Origin: Shewanella psychropiezotolerans
GTDB lineage: Bacteria > Pseudomonadota > Gammaproteobacteria > Enterobacterales > Shewanellaceae
Assembly (NCBI RefSeq): GCF_007197555.1
Contig: NZ_CP041614.1
Location: 2,410,001-2,474,000, forward strand
Reading direction: 5' to 3'
Length of the DNA: 64,000 nt
In this document: piece after piece, positions 48,795 through 59,817 of the stretch
How positions within the stretch are numbered: the stretch's first letter is position 1
Layout of the letters: each line of letters opens with the position of its first letter
Made by a program: the position numbers and the translations under genes
The notes under the pieces: model-generated
The model's database searches: none
Seen by the model: the letters and a program-made list of their open reading frames with translations, nothing else
Told to the model about the DNA's origin: nothing

Positions 48795-49322
48795 ATGAGT
48801 GATATAAAAAATGACATAGAAGGTTTAATGAAGAATGCGGCAGAGATTACCTCGTCTGTATTCGATTGTGAAACACATCAACCGTTTATTTGTACCCACC
48901 CCACTTTTTACCATGAGGGACATTTTTATATATTGTCGACTAAGATTGCCAAGCAAACAAAATATTATGAAGCAGGGAGTGAACTCTCAGTCATTGTCGT
49001 TGGTGAGTGCACTGTAAAGCAAAATCTTTTCTCTCGTAAAAGGGTGACAATACTCTGTAAACCCAAAGAGTTAGAAAAGGATGATAAATTAAGAGGGTTA
49101 TTTGAAAAGCATCTTGGTACATTTGCCTCTGGGCTTATGGATGTTATAGATTTTAAAGTTTTTTTATTAAAACCCATTGGAGGCTTGTATTTTAGAGGTT
49201 TTGGTAGGGCTTTTGAATTTACTTCTGATTCTGTCGATGTAATACATTTAAAAGAACCCCATAAACCAAAATCTGGTAATACGATGGCAAAAATATTAAA
49301 AAATAGTTTGTCGAAGGTTTAA
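48795..49322 (+). CDS. Pyridoxamine 5'-phosphate oxidase-like protein, HugZ/HutZ type
   Basis: Protein of 175 residues from the ATG at 48795, which has AAAGGA seven bases upstream; the ATG at 48789 is too close to that site. The split-barrel pattern is visible: FYILSTKIAKQTKYYEAGSE, SRKRVTILCKPKELEKDDKL, and near the end GGLYFRGFGRAFEFTSDSVD, which resembles the heme-utilisation HugZ/HutZ proteins. In those, a C-terminal His helps bind heme; here HLKEPHKP provides candidates. The assignment rests on pattern similarity. Confidence 0.6.
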   Translation: MSDIKNDIEGLMKNAAEITSSVFDCETHQPFICTHPTFYHEGHFYILSTKIAKQTKYYEAGSELSVIVVGECTVKQNLFSRKRVTILCKPKELEKDDKLRGLFEKHLGTFASGLMDVIDFKVFLLKPIGGLYFRGFGRAFEFTSDSVDVIHLKEPHKPKSGNTMAKILKNSLSKV

Positions 49323-49687
49323 CAATCATGAAGATAGGCTCCATTTAGCCTATTAAATTGTAATGATTCGTTTGCTAAAATGCTGTTATAGCACTTAAAG
49401 GATCTTGTCCTTGGTGATACTGAATGAAAGTTTCTTATGCTGGATGTGCAACTAAATGGTTATCCTTGACTAGATAAATTCCCGATGTAAATTAGGGCTA
49501 GTTCGTCCGATGACCGTGATATAGCGGCAGCTAAGAATATAAAAAAATTCGCCTGTGCAGCGAAGCTGTTTAGTGTGGGGAGAAGTCAGGTTGTTATATT
49601 TTACAACAACAATCGCGTAAAAATAGGATATAAAACAATATACATTAATACTAACTATTATCATCTCTAACGGCATGGATTAACATT
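49323..49687. other. Intergenic region
   Basis: 365 bases between two same-strand genes. No gene, strong hairpin or repeat is seen. Confidence 0.4.
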
Positions 49688-50317
49688 ATGAAAAATATCG
49701 CGATATGGGGAGCAGCTAGTGGGCTTGGTGCTGCAATGGTTGATTACTATCATCAAAAAGGTATTAACGTAATCGCTATTGCAAGAAACCCTGATAAGAA
49801 TACTAAGATCGCAGAATACCAGTTGACGGCTATTTCATGTGATGCAACAAACAGCAATCAAGTTGAAAATGCTGTCAGTCAACTACCTAGAGATGTGATA
49901 AATATTTCTACAATGGGAAGCTTTCGCGCTGATATTCCTGTTGATTATATTGGGCACCGTAATCTTATTAATGCATTAGAAAAGTACTCCCACTCTCGTT
50001 TTCTCTTAGTTACATCACTGGGTTGTGGCGACTCATGGAAATACTTATCTGAGCGTGCAAAACAAGGTTTTGGTAGTGCTGTACGGGAAAAATCACTTGC
50101 TGAGGCGTGGCTCAAAAGTAGTAGCTTAAATTTTACTATTTTACGTCCCGGCGGTTTACTAGATGGCGCAATGACAAATAACGGAGAATTGTCACAAGAA
50201 GTGGAAGTTCATGGCGTGATAACACGAGCTGAAGTTGCAAGATTAACGCATAAATTATTAGAATCGTCATCTGTTGGTGAGATTTACCAGTGTGTTGATC
50301 CTACTGCAACCGACTAA
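49688..50317 (+). CDS. NAD(P)-binding protein (NmrA/atypical SDR type)
   Basis: Protein of 209 residues with a Rossmann fold. The N-terminal NIAIWGAASGLGAAMVDYYH contains the nucleotide loop GAASGLG, and ISCDATNSNQVENAV follows the usual second strand. The Tyr-X3-Lys catalytic pair is not clear, which fits the NAD(P)H-binding group of atypical SDRs (PF13460). The substrate is unknown. A good terminator follows. Confidence 0.8.
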   Translation: MKNIAIWGAASGLGAAMVDYYHQKGINVIAIARNPDKNTKIAEYQLTAISCDATNSNQVENAVSQLPRDVINISTMGSFRADIPVDYIGHRNLINALEKYSHSRFLLVTSLGCGDSWKYLSERAKQGFGSAVREKSLAEAWLKSSSLNFTILRPGGLLDGAMTNNGELSQEVEVHGVITRAEVARLTHKLLESSSVGEIYQCVDPTATD

Positions 50318-50987
50318 AGAAAGTTTTAAGGAGGAAAGCATCCCCTTAATCAAAGTGCGCCAGAAAATAGTCTGTTAAATACCTCCCCAAAGGGCGGTAT
50401 TTAACAGTTTTTCTATTTATGCGCACTTGTAGACTTAAATCATTTCGGTCCATAAACGTGCTAAAACCCCACACATTTCACATAGAAAAATATATTCAAA
50501 TCGAAGAGATAACTTTCTCGAAATCATAACAGGTGTAAACGCGGCTGTGACCTTCCGTGGCAAGGATGTCTCGGCAGAGGCTATAGGGTGCTTGAATGAT
50601 ATCCTACCTAAAGGCCAGTTCGGCGTCCTTGCCTCTCGTTCATAAGCACTTGGCTATGCCAAATTCACCGTGTCGCAGAAGTGTTTGCACTTTAAGGTCA
50701 TTCACATCTGACCCATAAGGCCTGAGATATTCCAGATATCACTCAGGCATTTCCCACGTCCGTGTTGGTCAGATGGGAAATGTCTTGAGATATCTCTGAC
50801 CATGTGAATACGACATTAGTGAATCCTTGTACTGTACCCATAGTAGATGATTAATAACCGCTCACCCTTGTTCAAAGTAGAAGTGCACTTATGCATTGAG
50901 TCCAAATGGCACCAAACCCAAACCCAAACCCAAAACATCAAACAGCTAAATGAAACTGAGCTCAGAATAAAATGTAAACCCGAGACG
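50318..50987. other. Intergenic region between the SDR-like gene and cysZ
   Basis: About 670 bases. A terminator lies at 50372-50407. The middle (50520-50800) has GC content more like coding sequence but no open frame; it may be an old gene remnant that I cannot identify. Near 50895-50990 the sequence is shared with the cysZ-remnant region at 44200. Confidence 0.4.
50372..50407 (+). terminator. Intrinsic terminator after the SDR-like gene
   Basis: Arms CTGTTAAATACC and GGTATTTAACAG (12 bp), extended by CCC/GGG pairing, then TTTTTC. It lies about 55 bases after the stop codon. Confidence 0.85.
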
Positions 50988-51764
50988 TTACTCTGGCGCA
51001 ATTTCTGGGTGTTTATAGGCTTCACGATATTTATCGACCCACATGGCTGTCGCGCCACAAATAGCCACTGGCATCACGATAAAGTTAACGATGGGGATCA
51101 TCGAAAATAGGGTGACGGCCGCGCCGAAACTGAAACTCGTTCCCTTGGTCTGATTGAGGGCAAATTTCATGTCAGGGAAGGGTACCTTGTGGTTATCGAA
51201 GGGATAATCACAGTATTGTATCGCCATCATCCAGGCACTAAACAGGAACCAGATGATGGGGGCAAAAGTTTGACCGACAAAAGGTACCCAGAACAAGATT
51301 AGGCAGATGATGGCCCTGGGCAGGTAATATTTAAGCTTTATCCATTCCCGGCCCAAGATACGTGGCAGATCTTTAATTAAGTCTACCGTGGTACCGGTAT
51401 TGAGATCTTTACCTGTCAGGTGTTGCTCGACCTTTTCGGCGAGTAAGCCATTAAAAGGCGCGGCAATCCAGTTCATCACAGAGCTAAACAGAAAAGACAG
51501 CACCACCAGTAGGGTGATCACGGCCAGAGGCCAGAGGATAAAATTGAGCCAACTAAGGTACTCAGGGAGTTGACCCGATACCCAGGCGAAAGCACTTTCT
51601 AACTGACCTATGGCAAAATAGATGACGCTGGCAAAGATGACCAGGTTAATCATCAAGGGGATAAACACAAAGCGTCTCAGCCCTTTAGTCTTGATCAGAC
51701 TAAATCCATCGAGGAAATAGTTCACTCCGCTCTTCGTCGTTGCTTGGTTTGTTTTGGGGTTCAT
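50988..51764 (-). CDS. cysZ: Sulfate transporter CysZ
   Basis: Inner-membrane protein of 258 residues (E. coli 253) that brings sulfate into the cell for cysteine synthesis. Family features are GVNYFLDGFSLIKTKGLRRF, WIAAPFNGLLAEKVEQHLTG and [18 protein letters not shown]. It is divergent from smc, as in other Shewanella genomes (recalled, not checked). A broken copy of its 3' half lies at 44200-44690. Confidence 0.93.
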   Translation of the reverse strand: MNPKTNQATTKSGVNYFLDGFSLIKTKGLRRFVFIPLMINLVIFASVIYFAIGQLESAFAWVSGQLPEYLSWLNFILWPLAVITLLVVLSFLFSSVMNWIAAPFNGLLAEKVEQHLTGKDLNTGTTVDLIKDLPRILGREWIKLKYYLPRAIICLILFWVPFVGQTFAPIIWFLFSAWMMAIQYCDYPFDNHKVPFPDMKFALNQTKGTSFSFGAAVTLFSMIPIVNFIVMPVAICGATAMWVDKYREAYKHPEIAPE

Positions 51765-51838
51765 AAATAGATTCGATCACCGTTCCATGTAAACTTAACG
51801 AGATTGTGTTCCACCCGCATGATGATGACAAGTAGTAA

Positions 51839-52101
51839 TACCAATCAATATAAGAAAGTGATCTACTCAGAGTTATTTTTGGCAAACTAATTCAAGGTGA
51901 ATAGATAATGGGATGGTGCTCCCTTGTGAAGTAATTCAACGAAGAAGTAGGCGGCCAAAAACACTCCTGAAAGGCGAGTTTTAGCGCTTCAGATGCTGTG
52001 TTAACGAGCTAAAACGTAGAATAACTATGTTCTTCACTCATTGCCTTGCCTCTGAAGCGCTAAACTCTCGCTGAGCGATCACATCTTTATACTGATTGGT
52101 A
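51839..52101. mobile_element. MITE-like element with 25-bp inverted repeats
   Basis: The ends TACCAATCAATATAAGAAAG (51839 on) and, reversed, TACCAATCAGTATAAAGATG (to 52101) form imperfect 25-bp inverted repeats that both run on to TGATC. The ends are flanked by TA. Inside, GTTTTAGCGCTTCAG and CTGAAGCGCTAAAC form a second inverted pair. No coding capacity. It sits between cysZ and smc, in their shared promoter region. Similar TACCAATC-ended repeats are, from memory, common in marine Shewanella. Confidence 0.7.
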
Positions 52102-52240
52102 TATAGCCTCTAGCTCAATAAAAACGTGACAAAAACCTACCCGTTTTGGTAGAGTAGCCGCAGAAAATCAACTCTAAACAAGCTCAGTTCGGTAAAATTA
52201 AATTTAGTTTATTCTTACCGGAAACGACCTAACTGGCACC

Positions 52241-55200
52241 ATGAGACTCAAACAGATAAAACTTGCTGGATTTAAGTCGTTTGTCGATTCAACTAAGATC
52301 CCCTTTCTTAACCCCTTAAGCGCCATCATAGGCCCAAATGGTTGTGGTAAATCTAATATCATAGATGCCGTACGTTGGGTGTTGGGCGAAAGCTCGGCTA
52401 AACATCTGCGTGGCGACTCCATGGCCGATGTTATCTTCAATGGCTCGACGGCTCGCCGTCCAGTTTCTGTGGCCAGTGTCGAGCTGAACTTCGAGAACTT
52501 AGATGGCAGGTTAACGGGCGAATATTCCAGTTATCAGGAAATTGTGGTTAAACGTCAGGTCAGCCGTGACGGAGACTCAAGCTACTTTTTAAATGGTCAG
52601 AAGTGTCGTCGTAAAGACATTACCGATCTATTTATGGGCACAGGTCTTGGCCCGAGAAGCTATGCGATTATCGAGCAGGGGACTATTTCAAGGTTAATCG
52701 AGTCTAAGCCCCAAGAGCTGAGAGTGTTTATCGAAGAAGCGGCGGGGATATCTCGTTATAAAGAGCGTCGCCGTGAAACCGAAAATCGCATCCGCCATAC
52801 CAGAGAGAACTTAGAGCGTCTCGGTGATATCCGAACAGAGTTGGGTCGACAGTTAGACAAATTAGCTGAGCAAGCCACGGCGGCGAAGCAATATCGTGAG
52901 CTGAAACAATCTGAGCGCCAGTTAGACTCAGAGTTGTTTGTTAGTCGCTACTTAGAGTTAACCGATCAAACTGAGAGACTGACCCTGGACGTAAATCGTC
53001 TCGAGTTAGCCAAGGCGGAAGTTGAGGCCGAGAAGGAGCGCACAGAGCTTGAGCTGACTCGGCTCAATGTGCAACTGGTAGAACTCGATGGTGAAGAGCA
53101 AAAGCGCGTCGAGTCTTTTTATCTCTCTGGTACTCAGATAGCTAAACTTGAGCAAGATCTTAAGCACCGTCAGCAGCAAGACTCACATGTCGAGCAACGT
53201 ATTGCGGGTATCGTGCATAAACTCAAGCAACATCAAGATAAATTATCTGCTGATGAAATCTCTCAGCAGACATTGAGGATCGATTTGGCCCTCAAGCAGC
53301 CGCAACTTGAACTGGCACACTTATCCTTGACACGGGTCACCAGTAACTTGAGTGAGCATGAGCTTAAGGCCGGAGAATCAAGAGCCAAGTTATCCGAACA
53401 CAAAGAAAAAGTATCCTCGTATCGTCTGGCCCATGAAGTCTCAAGGGGCAAATTGTCACATCAAGGCGTTATGTTGGAGCAGACAAGGACTCAGCTTACT
53501 AAGATAGAGCAAGAAGCTACCGGGCTCCTCGAACAAGAAGCGGCTAAGATTGAGCAAGATAATATTTCTCGGCTGACTCAATGGCACAGCGATGCCATGG
53601 AGCAAGGCGAGTTCAATGATGAACATGACGACAAGCTAAGCGAACTTCTACAAGCCCAAATTAACCTCAAGGCTAAGCAGGAAGCCCTGGGTCAATCTCT
53701 CGCCGAAGAGCGGGGGCGTTTGGCCTTAGTCACTAAGTTATTGCCCGATGATGTGAGTCAAGAAGGGACTAAAGCCCTATGGCAACTTATCGATGTACAG
53801 CCAGGTTGGGAGAAAGCAGTAGAGCTGATATTTGACGGTTTACTGAAAATTCCAGCGGGTGTGGACAAAGGGGAATTTGGCTTTGAAGGCCTAGTACACC
53901 AAGAGTGGCACGGGCTGAGCAGTAATGCGAATCTCTCACCTTGGTTGAGTCAGGTTCAATGGGCCGATAGCCTGGAGCAGGCTAAAGAGTGGGTTGGCGG
54001 GATAAGTGAGCACGAACGCATAGTGACCGCGGATGGCTATCTGTTAGGCAGAGGCTTCGTGATCAAGAAAGGCACTGATTCAGGTTCTCTGGTCCAACTT
54101 AAGTGTGAGCAAGAAGCGTTAGAAGTCAGCATTGATGATAGCGAGTCCTTACTTAATGATCTTAATCGTCAGGGCCATGACTTAGATGCCCATATCAAGC
54201 CGCTAAAAATAGAGCTGTCATCGGGTATTGAGACTCTACAGAAGCTCAATGTATCCATTGCTAGCTTGAGCGTGCAGATAGAAGCGGATAAACAACGAAA
54301 TCAAGAGCGAAACCGTCGCCGTGAACATCTTGACTCTGAACTCGCTCGCCTAAAAGCCCTGCTTAACGAGCTGCAAGAGGGTGAGTTGAGTATTCAGGCT
54401 CGTCTGAATGAGGCGCAATCTAGCTTGGAGCAAGGTGAGCAAGCGCAAACTCGCTTAGTTCAAGGCCTTGAGGAACGAGTGGACTCGGTGAGTGTTTGTA
54501 AAGATAAATACAAGCAGCTGCAACAAGAGGATCGTGAGTTGAGCCAAATATGTCAGACATTAACGACTAAGCTGGCGCTCAACGAGCAGTCTATCGAGCA
54601 GCAAGGTGTTCGCATCGAGGAGCTGACCTTAGCTAAGTCCGCGCTTGAACATCAGTTGATTGAACAAAATGTGGCCAGTGAAGATGGCCGCCTGAGCACT
54701 TTAAAAGAGCAGTTAGGTCAGGCTCTGGCACAGCAACAAACTAAGCAAGTCGAATTAGCTTCACTTCGTTCGCAGCAGACTCAACTGCAAGAATCGAGTG
54801 ATAGTGCAGGAATAAAGAAAAAACAACAGCTTGGCAAGACAGAAAACTTGACTCAGTCTATCAGCACGTTAAAGTTACGTCGCGAAGGCTTGAAAGGTCA
54901 GGCTGATAGCCAACTGATGCAGCTAAAAGAGCAAAATATTGAGTTGGAACAAGTTAAATCTTCGCTGGATCTGAATAAAAGTGCTCAGACTCGTCAACGA
55001 GAGTTAGAAAGGATCAGAGCTCAAATTATTCATCTAGGTGCGATCAACTTGGCCGCTATCGAAGAATATGAACAACAAAGTGAACGAAAGAACTATTTAG
55101 ATAGCCAAGATGCGGATCTTACTTCGGCGTTGACCAGTCTGGAAGAGGCGATTCGTAAGATAGATAAGGAAACCAAGAGTCGCTTTAAAGATACCTTCGA

Positions 55201-55651
55201 TAAGGTGAATAAAGACTTGGGTTTGTTGTTTCCTAAAGTTTTTGGCGGCGGCAGTGCCGAGCTGGCGTTGACCCATGATGATCTACTCGAGACCGGAGTG
55301 ACTATTATGGCCAGACCGCCAGGTAAAAAGAATAGCACGATCCACCTTCTTTCTGGTGGAGAAAAAGCGTTAACCGCATTATCATTGGTGTTTGCGATTT
55401 TTAGGCTCAATCCAGCACCATTTTGTATGTTAGATGAGGTTGATGCCCCTCTGGATGACGCCAATGTCGATAGATTCTGTCGATTAGTGAAAGAGATGTC
55501 TCAGAGTGTGCAATTTATTTTTATTAGTCATAACAAGATCACCATGGAATTGGCCGATCAACTGATAGGAGTCACTATGCATGAACCCGGAGTTTCACGC
55601 ATAGTTGCTGTAGATATTGATGAAGCGGTGGCACTGGCCGACGCTGGATAA
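52241..55651 (+). CDS. smc: Chromosome segregation protein SMC
   Basis: SMC ATPase of 1136 residues that compacts and organises chromosomal DNA. The Walker A motif GPNGCGKS is at residues 31-38, with [14 protein letters not shown] (Q-loop region) near 145-160. Long coiled coils flank a hinge at about 505-640. The C-terminal head has the signature [19 protein letters not shown] and Walker [14 protein letters not shown]. Kleisin partners (ScpA/B) are not in the window. It is followed 22 bp later by zipA. Confidence 0.95.
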   Translation: MRLKQIKLAGFKSFVDSTKIPFLNPLSAIIGPNGCGKSNIIDAVRWVLGESSAKHLRGDSMADVIFNGSTARRPVSVASVELNFENLDGRLTGEYSSYQEIVVKRQVSRDGDSSYFLNGQKCRRKDITDLFMGTGLGPRSYAIIEQGTISRLIESKPQELRVFIEEAAGISRYKERRRETENRIRHTRENLERLGDIRTELGRQLDKLAEQATAAKQYRELKQSERQLDSELFVSRYLELTDQTERLTLDVNRLELAKAEVEAEKERTELELTRLNVQLVELDGEEQKRVESFYLSGTQIAKLEQDLKHRQQQDSHVEQRIAGIVHKLKQHQDKLSADEISQQTLRIDLALKQPQLELAHLSLTRVTSNLSEHELKAGESRAKLSEHKEKVSSYRLAHEVSRGKLSHQGVMLEQTRTQLTKIEQEATGLLEQEAAKIEQDNISRLTQWHSDAMEQGEFNDEHDDKLSELLQAQINLKAKQEALGQSLAEERGRLALVTKLLPDDVSQEGTKALWQLIDVQPGWEKAVELIFDGLLKIPAGVDKGEFGFEGLVHQEWHGLSSNANLSPWLSQVQWADSLEQAKEWVGGISEHERIVTADGYLLGRGFVIKKGTDSGSLVQLKCEQEALEVSIDDSESLLNDLNRQGHDLDAHIKPLKIELSSGIETLQKLNVSIASLSVQIEADKQRNQERNRRREHLDSELARLKALLNELQEGELSIQARLNEAQSSLEQGEQAQTRLVQGLEERVDSVSVCKDKYKQLQQEDRELSQICQTLTTKLALNEQSIEQQGVRIEELTLAKSALEHQLIEQNVASEDGRLSTLKEQLGQALAQQQTKQVELASLRSQQTQLQESSDSAGIKKKQQLGKTENLTQSISTLKLRREGLKGQADSQLMQLKEQNIELEQVKSSLDLNKSAQTRQRELERIRAQIIHLGAINLAAIEEYEQQSERKNYLDSQDADLTSALTSLEEAIRKIDKETKSRFKDTFDKVNKDLGLLFPKVFGGGSAELALTHDDLLETGVTIMARPPGKKNSTIHLLSGGEKALTALSLVFAIFRLNPAPFCMLDEVDAPLDDANVDRFCRLVKEMSQSVQFIFISHNKITMELADQLIGVTMHEPGVSRIVAVDIDEAVALADAG

Positions 55652-55673
55652 CATAGGAAAGACAGGGTACCCA

Positions 55674-56726
55674 ATGGAAAATTTGCAACTTGTATTATTC
55701 GTTTTAGGCGCAATAGCTATTATCGCCGTACTTGTGCATGGTTTTTGGTCCATTAGAAAGCAACAACCTAAATCATTGAAAGATAGCCCCATGTCGGGCT
55801 TCTACAAAGATCAATCCGCAAATCGGGACTCACAAGGTTTCGATGTCGACGGTATTGGTGAAGTCAGGGTTCGTAAAAGCGAACTGAATTTAGACGATGA
55901 AGTCCTTACCGATCCGCTTGATTCCGATACGGTAAAGAGTGAGCCACAATTTAATTCTGCAGCAGAGGCACAGAGCCTGAGTGATGTGGAAATGACAATT
56001 GAGAGCGAGAGTGATTTTTCATTGTCAGATCAACCGAAGCAGAAGATGAACCGCCAGAGACAAGAGCCGGTATTATCTGCTCAAGTTCAGGATTCTGACG
56101 ATCTCAATCAGATGGAACTCGGGCTTGGACAGGAAGCAGCGCCGAGTCAAAGCTCTTTGTTTGAGACGGATAGTGCTCAGCCAGAGGCCGAGATTTTTGT
56201 AGAAACAGCAGCCCCTATCTACGCCACACCAGTGACAGAGCCTAGAGTACAGGCCGCGCCAAAACTTCAGGCTAAAACAAAGCCTCAAGTTGCCGAGCAA
56301 GATATCTTAGCCGAACCCAGAGATGTATTGGTGCTGCATGTTGTTGCGGCTGAAGATGCGTCATTAAATGGCACCGACTTGTTACCTAGTTTGCTAACGC
56401 TTAACTTTAAGTTCGGTGACATGAGCATTTTCCATCGTCATGAAGACAATGCAGGCACAGGTAAGGTGTTGTTCTCGCTGGCGAACATGGTGAAACCTGG
56501 TATTTTCAATCCAGATGAAATGGAACAGTTCAGTACAGAAGGTGTGGTGTTATTTATGACATTACCTTGCCATGGTGATCCTCTGATGAACTTCTCGATT
56601 ATGCTTAATTCTGCGCATCAACTCGCTGATGACTTAGGTGGTAAAGTGCTCGATGGTGGTCGTGATACCTGGAGCGAGACGACTAAACAAAGCTATCTGC
56701 AGCGTATTCGAACGCAATTGCCTTAA
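55674..56726 (+). CDS. zipA: Cell division protein ZipA
   Basis: Protein of 350 residues from the ATG at 55674 ([20 protein letters not shown], an N-terminal transmembrane anchor); a longer frame into smc is not credible. After a charged, Pro/Gln-rich linker (residues 50-220), the FtsZ-binding ZipA domain covers 220-350 ([37 protein letters not shown]). It tethers FtsZ to the membrane at the division site. In Shewanella ligA usually follows zipA; here it does not. Confidence 0.95.
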   Translation: MENLQLVLFVLGAIAIIAVLVHGFWSIRKQQPKSLKDSPMSGFYKDQSANRDSQGFDVDGIGEVRVRKSELNLDDEVLTDPLDSDTVKSEPQFNSAAEAQSLSDVEMTIESESDFSLSDQPKQKMNRQRQEPVLSAQVQDSDDLNQMELGLGQEAAPSQSSLFETDSAQPEAEIFVETAAPIYATPVTEPRVQAAPKLQAKTKPQVAEQDILAEPRDVLVLHVVAAEDASLNGTDLLPSLLTLNFKFGDMSIFHRHEDNAGTGKVLFSLANMVKPGIFNPDEMEQFSTEGVVLFMTLPCHGDPLMNFSIMLNSAHQLADDLGGKVLDGGRDTWSETTKQSYLQRIRTQLP

Positions 56727-56860
56727 ACACTCCTGCAGACTCATTGATTTTAGAAAGGCCGCCTTTGCGGCTTGCTGTAACCTTGTAAATTATTGATTTA
56801 TATCGGCACCATAGTTTTGGTGTTCACGTATTGACCACACGTAACCGTTAGGAAAATAAA

Positions 56861-56886
56861 AACCGCCTTAATCGGCGGTTTTTTGC
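56861..56886 (+). terminator. Intrinsic terminator downstream of zipA
   Basis: AACCGCC / GGCGGTT stem with a TTAATC loop and TTTTTT following. It lies 134 bases after the zipA stop. Confidence 0.85.
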
Positions 56887-56949
56887 TTTATGACAACATC
56901 ATTTGAAGTTGTTAGCAGCTCTTTCAAAAATGTCAGCATCCATTTCAAT

Positions 56950-57654
56950 GGTCCTGTCACAAAGTTGACGAAGCAAGCTAAAATATTGATGATGTTCAGA
57001 TATTAACTTTGAGCATTCACTGCATGACCATCAACTTCTCAACATTATCTACCAAATATCATCATGTAGGCGCTTCGCTATTATCTGGCTTATAAACTCA
57101 GTTACCGTGACATTGAGGAGATGTTCGCTGATTGTAATATCCACTTTTACCACTCAATCCTGAACCGTTGGATTATCAAATATGAGCTGCAACTCGAAGC
57201 CGTATTCAGGACGTTACAGCGCCGAGTATTTGGCTCTTGGCGAATGTATGAGACCTATATAAAAGTTAAAGATCGCTGGATTTACTATTATCGGGTCGTG
57301 GATAACTACGGCGCTATTATTGATTTTTTATTTGAGTGAAACCCTTGATGAGTCAGCGGCACAGGCCTTTTTAAATAAAGCTATGAACCAACATGGCTTA
57401 TCTGACAAAGGTAGTTATTGATAAAGGTGGTGCGAATGCTGCAGCATTAGATACCATCAATATTCGTCTTTGGTTATCTGGACATATACTGTCTATGATT
57501 GAGATTTTGGCCGTTAAATATTTAAATAATATTGTCGAGCAAAGATGGACACAACTGAAATTATGACGCCATGGGATCAATTTTATTCTTTAGCGGCCAA
57601 ACAGCACGTGGAGGAAACTGCGATCACTTTGTTTCTCAAAGATGAGACAGAACC
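56950..57654 (+). mobile_element. IS6-family insertion sequence remnant
   Basis: The left end GGTCCTGTCACA and the right end (reversed) GGTTCTGTCTCA agree at 10 of 12 positions, and the space between them (705 bp) fits an IS6-type element with an internal deletion. The transposase inside is broken. No clear 8-bp target duplication was found, so the boundaries are provisional. Confidence 0.65.
57023..57606 (+). pseudogene. IS6-family transposase, degenerate
   Basis: Pieces in different frames give LSYRDIEEMFADCNIHF, FGSWRMYETYIKVKDRW, YYYRVVDNYGAIIDFLF, then SETLDESAAQAFLNKAMNQH, VVIDKGGANAAALDTINIRL and AVKYLNNIVEQRWTQ, and finally PWDQFYSLAA. The first catalytic Asp (normally WRMDETY) is Tyr. 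There is a frameshift near 57338 and about 35 residues are missing before PWDQFY. Confidence 0.85.
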
Positions 57655-57886
57655 TGTTTTCTTACCTTGAACTCCTCCTGTATTCCTCGCACTTATGTTG
57701 CATATTTAAGCGCCTTGTTGTAAAGGGTAGGAAATTTGCTCATAATAAAATTTAGTTTTTATCTATAAATTGGCAGGATGCCCTCAAACAGAGATGTTTT
57801 GATTCTAGATATCAAATTTTTCTACTACAAATTTAGCTTAATTTGAATTCTGTTCTACTATTTTTGTATTTATCGAAAATTTACTT

Positions 57887-58780
57887 ATGAACAATATGAA
57901 TCAGTCTTTTGATGAGTTGACTCATCTGGATCTTAATTATTTACCCATGTTAGCAGTTTTATTAAAAGAAATGCATGTAACAAATGCTGCAAAAAAACTG
58001 AAAGTGTCTCAGCCCGCTATGAGTCAAATGTTAAAAAAGTTTCGGCATCTATTTAACGACCCCATCTTAGTTAAAACTAAAGACGGCATGATTTTGACAA
58101 ATAAAGCTCAGGAGATAAAACAATCACTTGAACCCATCTTTGCACTCATGGTTGATACGATTGAAAACCGTCGGTTTTCTCCATTAACGGCCCAAGGCTC
58201 CGTACGACTGGTCATGGATGATGTCAGTGCTCGACTCTGCACGGTAAAAATTATCGAGCATTTAAAGGTTTTAGCGCCGAAATTAAATCTGCAAATTAAC
58301 TTATTAGATCACAATAGTTTTCAAAAATTACGAGGAGGACAGGTTGACTTTGTTATTAGCTGTTATGACAGAGTCCCTTACGCCCTTAATCATAAGGTCA
58401 TTTCCTATATTACTTATCAAGATGTGTCAATGGGTCACGTTTCACAAGATAAGGAATTAAAACGATTGGTGTATACACATCTCGGCTGTGAAAAATCATC
58501 AGTTGTTGCAGATAAGTCTCTCGATGAACTGATCGTTTTGAGGTCTTGCTTGTTAGGCTCGGTTATGAATGCCTTGAGTGCTCCTAATACAGTGGCTTGG
58601 CTGCCTTACTATGCGGCAAAGGTGCTGGATGGTGAGTGCCGTACCGCGCTCCAATGGAAAGGACACGCAGAGCAACATGCATTAAAACTGTTTTGGAATG
58701 ATTATAGTGAACATGCGGAAGTTAACAAATGGTTACGCAATGAGCTTGCTCTGTTATTGCCTACAATACTGTGCGATTGA
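57887..58780 (+). CDS. LysR family transcriptional regulator 1
   Basis: Protein of 297 residues. The N-terminal winged helix has LNYLPMLAVLLKEMHVTNAA, KKLKVSQPAMSQMLKKFRHL and NDPILVKTKDGMILTNKAQE. The C-terminal effector domain is a short version of the usual fold. The ATG at 57887 lies in an AT-rich region; an internal ATG (MNQSF) is close by. It is 12 bp upstream of a second LysR gene on the same strand, so the two are probably co-transcribed. Confidence 0.88.
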   Translation: MNNMNQSFDELTHLDLNYLPMLAVLLKEMHVTNAAKKLKVSQPAMSQMLKKFRHLFNDPILVKTKDGMILTNKAQEIKQSLEPIFALMVDTIENRRFSPLTAQGSVRLVMDDVSARLCTVKIIEHLKVLAPKLNLQINLLDHNSFQKLRGGQVDFVISCYDRVPYALNHKVISYITYQDVSMGHVSQDKELKRLVYTHLGCEKSSVVADKSLDELIVLRSCLLGSVMNALSAPNTVAWLPYYAAKVLDGECRTALQWKGHAEQHALKLFWNDYSEHAEVNKWLRNELALLLPTILCD

Positions 58781-58792
58781 GGGAGAAGGGGA

Positions 58793-59725
58793 GTGCATTA
58801 TTCAATATTAGAACGTATACAAGCATGTGATCTTAATTTGTTATTGAGTTTAGCCGTGTTGATCGAAGAGCAAAGTGTTTCAGTTAGTGCAGAACGTCTC
58901 GGGCTTTCTCAACCGACAATGAGCAAGCATTTAAAGAAGTTACGCATTTACTTTGATGATGAATTGTTCTTTAAACAAGGACATAGGATCAAAGCTAACG
59001 ATAAAGCGCTGTCGCTGTTACCCAATTTACATCAATGGCTACAAATGAGTCAGCGCCTTATGCTGCAATCGCCTTTCGATGCATCAGATCTCCGAGGGGT
59101 GATCCGCATTGCATTTCGAGATGATCAGGCAGAACAATTTATGCCGTTAATATTAAGAACAATGGCAAGTGAAGCTCCTCATCTTGAGTTAGAGTTCATG
59201 AATAAATCTCGTCAGGTGTTTTCGATGCTTGAGAGGGGTGAATTAGATTTAGCTACCGTTGCCAGTGAACACCCGCCGACAAATATTTATGGAAGTGTGA
59301 TTCCTAACCTTAAGAATTATGCTGTGTATGTTCAAAGTCACCCACTTTCAGCCATTAACAAGCCGACGTTGAAACAAATTTTGTCTCATGCAACTGCGGA
59401 GTATAGCTCATCAGATTCATTGGAGTCAGTAATAGATCAACTTGCTACTCAGCTTGATTGCATTAGACAAGTCACATTTAGCAGTGATTCGATGACGGTG
59501 ATGTTACATGGATTATTAGCTGGGCAGCATGTTGGTTTTGTACCTGAAAGGATTTTTCATGATCCTTTTTGGCGCCAGCATTTATTACGGGTTCATATTC
59601 CGGAGGCAAAGAGTGCTATCAATTATTTATGTTGGCATGCACGAGTACATAGCGACCCAATTATTCAGTGGTTTAAAAATCGAATTTTAAGTTTGATTGA
59701 TGAACACTTAGACACCATACGTTGA
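58793..59725 (+). CDS. LysR family transcriptional regulator 2
   Basis: Protein of 310 residues starting with the GTG at 58793, with GGGAGAAGGGGA upstream. The helix-turn-helix is CDLNLLLSLAVLIEEQSVSV, SAERLGLSQPTMSKHLKKLR and FDDELFFKQGHRIKANDKAL. It resembles regulator 1 in layout. Just downstream are an OmpA-like protein and a repeat lipoprotein, which the pair may control. The ligand is unknown. Confidence 0.88.
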   Translation: MHYSILERIQACDLNLLLSLAVLIEEQSVSVSAERLGLSQPTMSKHLKKLRIYFDDELFFKQGHRIKANDKALSLLPNLHQWLQMSQRLMLQSPFDASDLRGVIRIAFRDDQAEQFMPLILRTMASEAPHLELEFMNKSRQVFSMLERGELDLATVASEHPPTNIYGSVIPNLKNYAVYVQSHPLSAINKPTLKQILSHATAEYSSSDSLESVIDQLATQLDCIRQVTFSSDSMTVMLHGLLAGQHVGFVPERIFHDPFWRQHLLRVHIPEAKSAINYLCWHARVHSDPIIQWFKNRILSLIDEHLDTIR

Positions 59726-59817
59726 CTCAATTAATTACTCTGTTGTGTAAAGCGACAGGTTAAATGTAACGTGATAGACATTTTTTATTAACAATACTCT
59801 TTTGTAGGATGACACCG

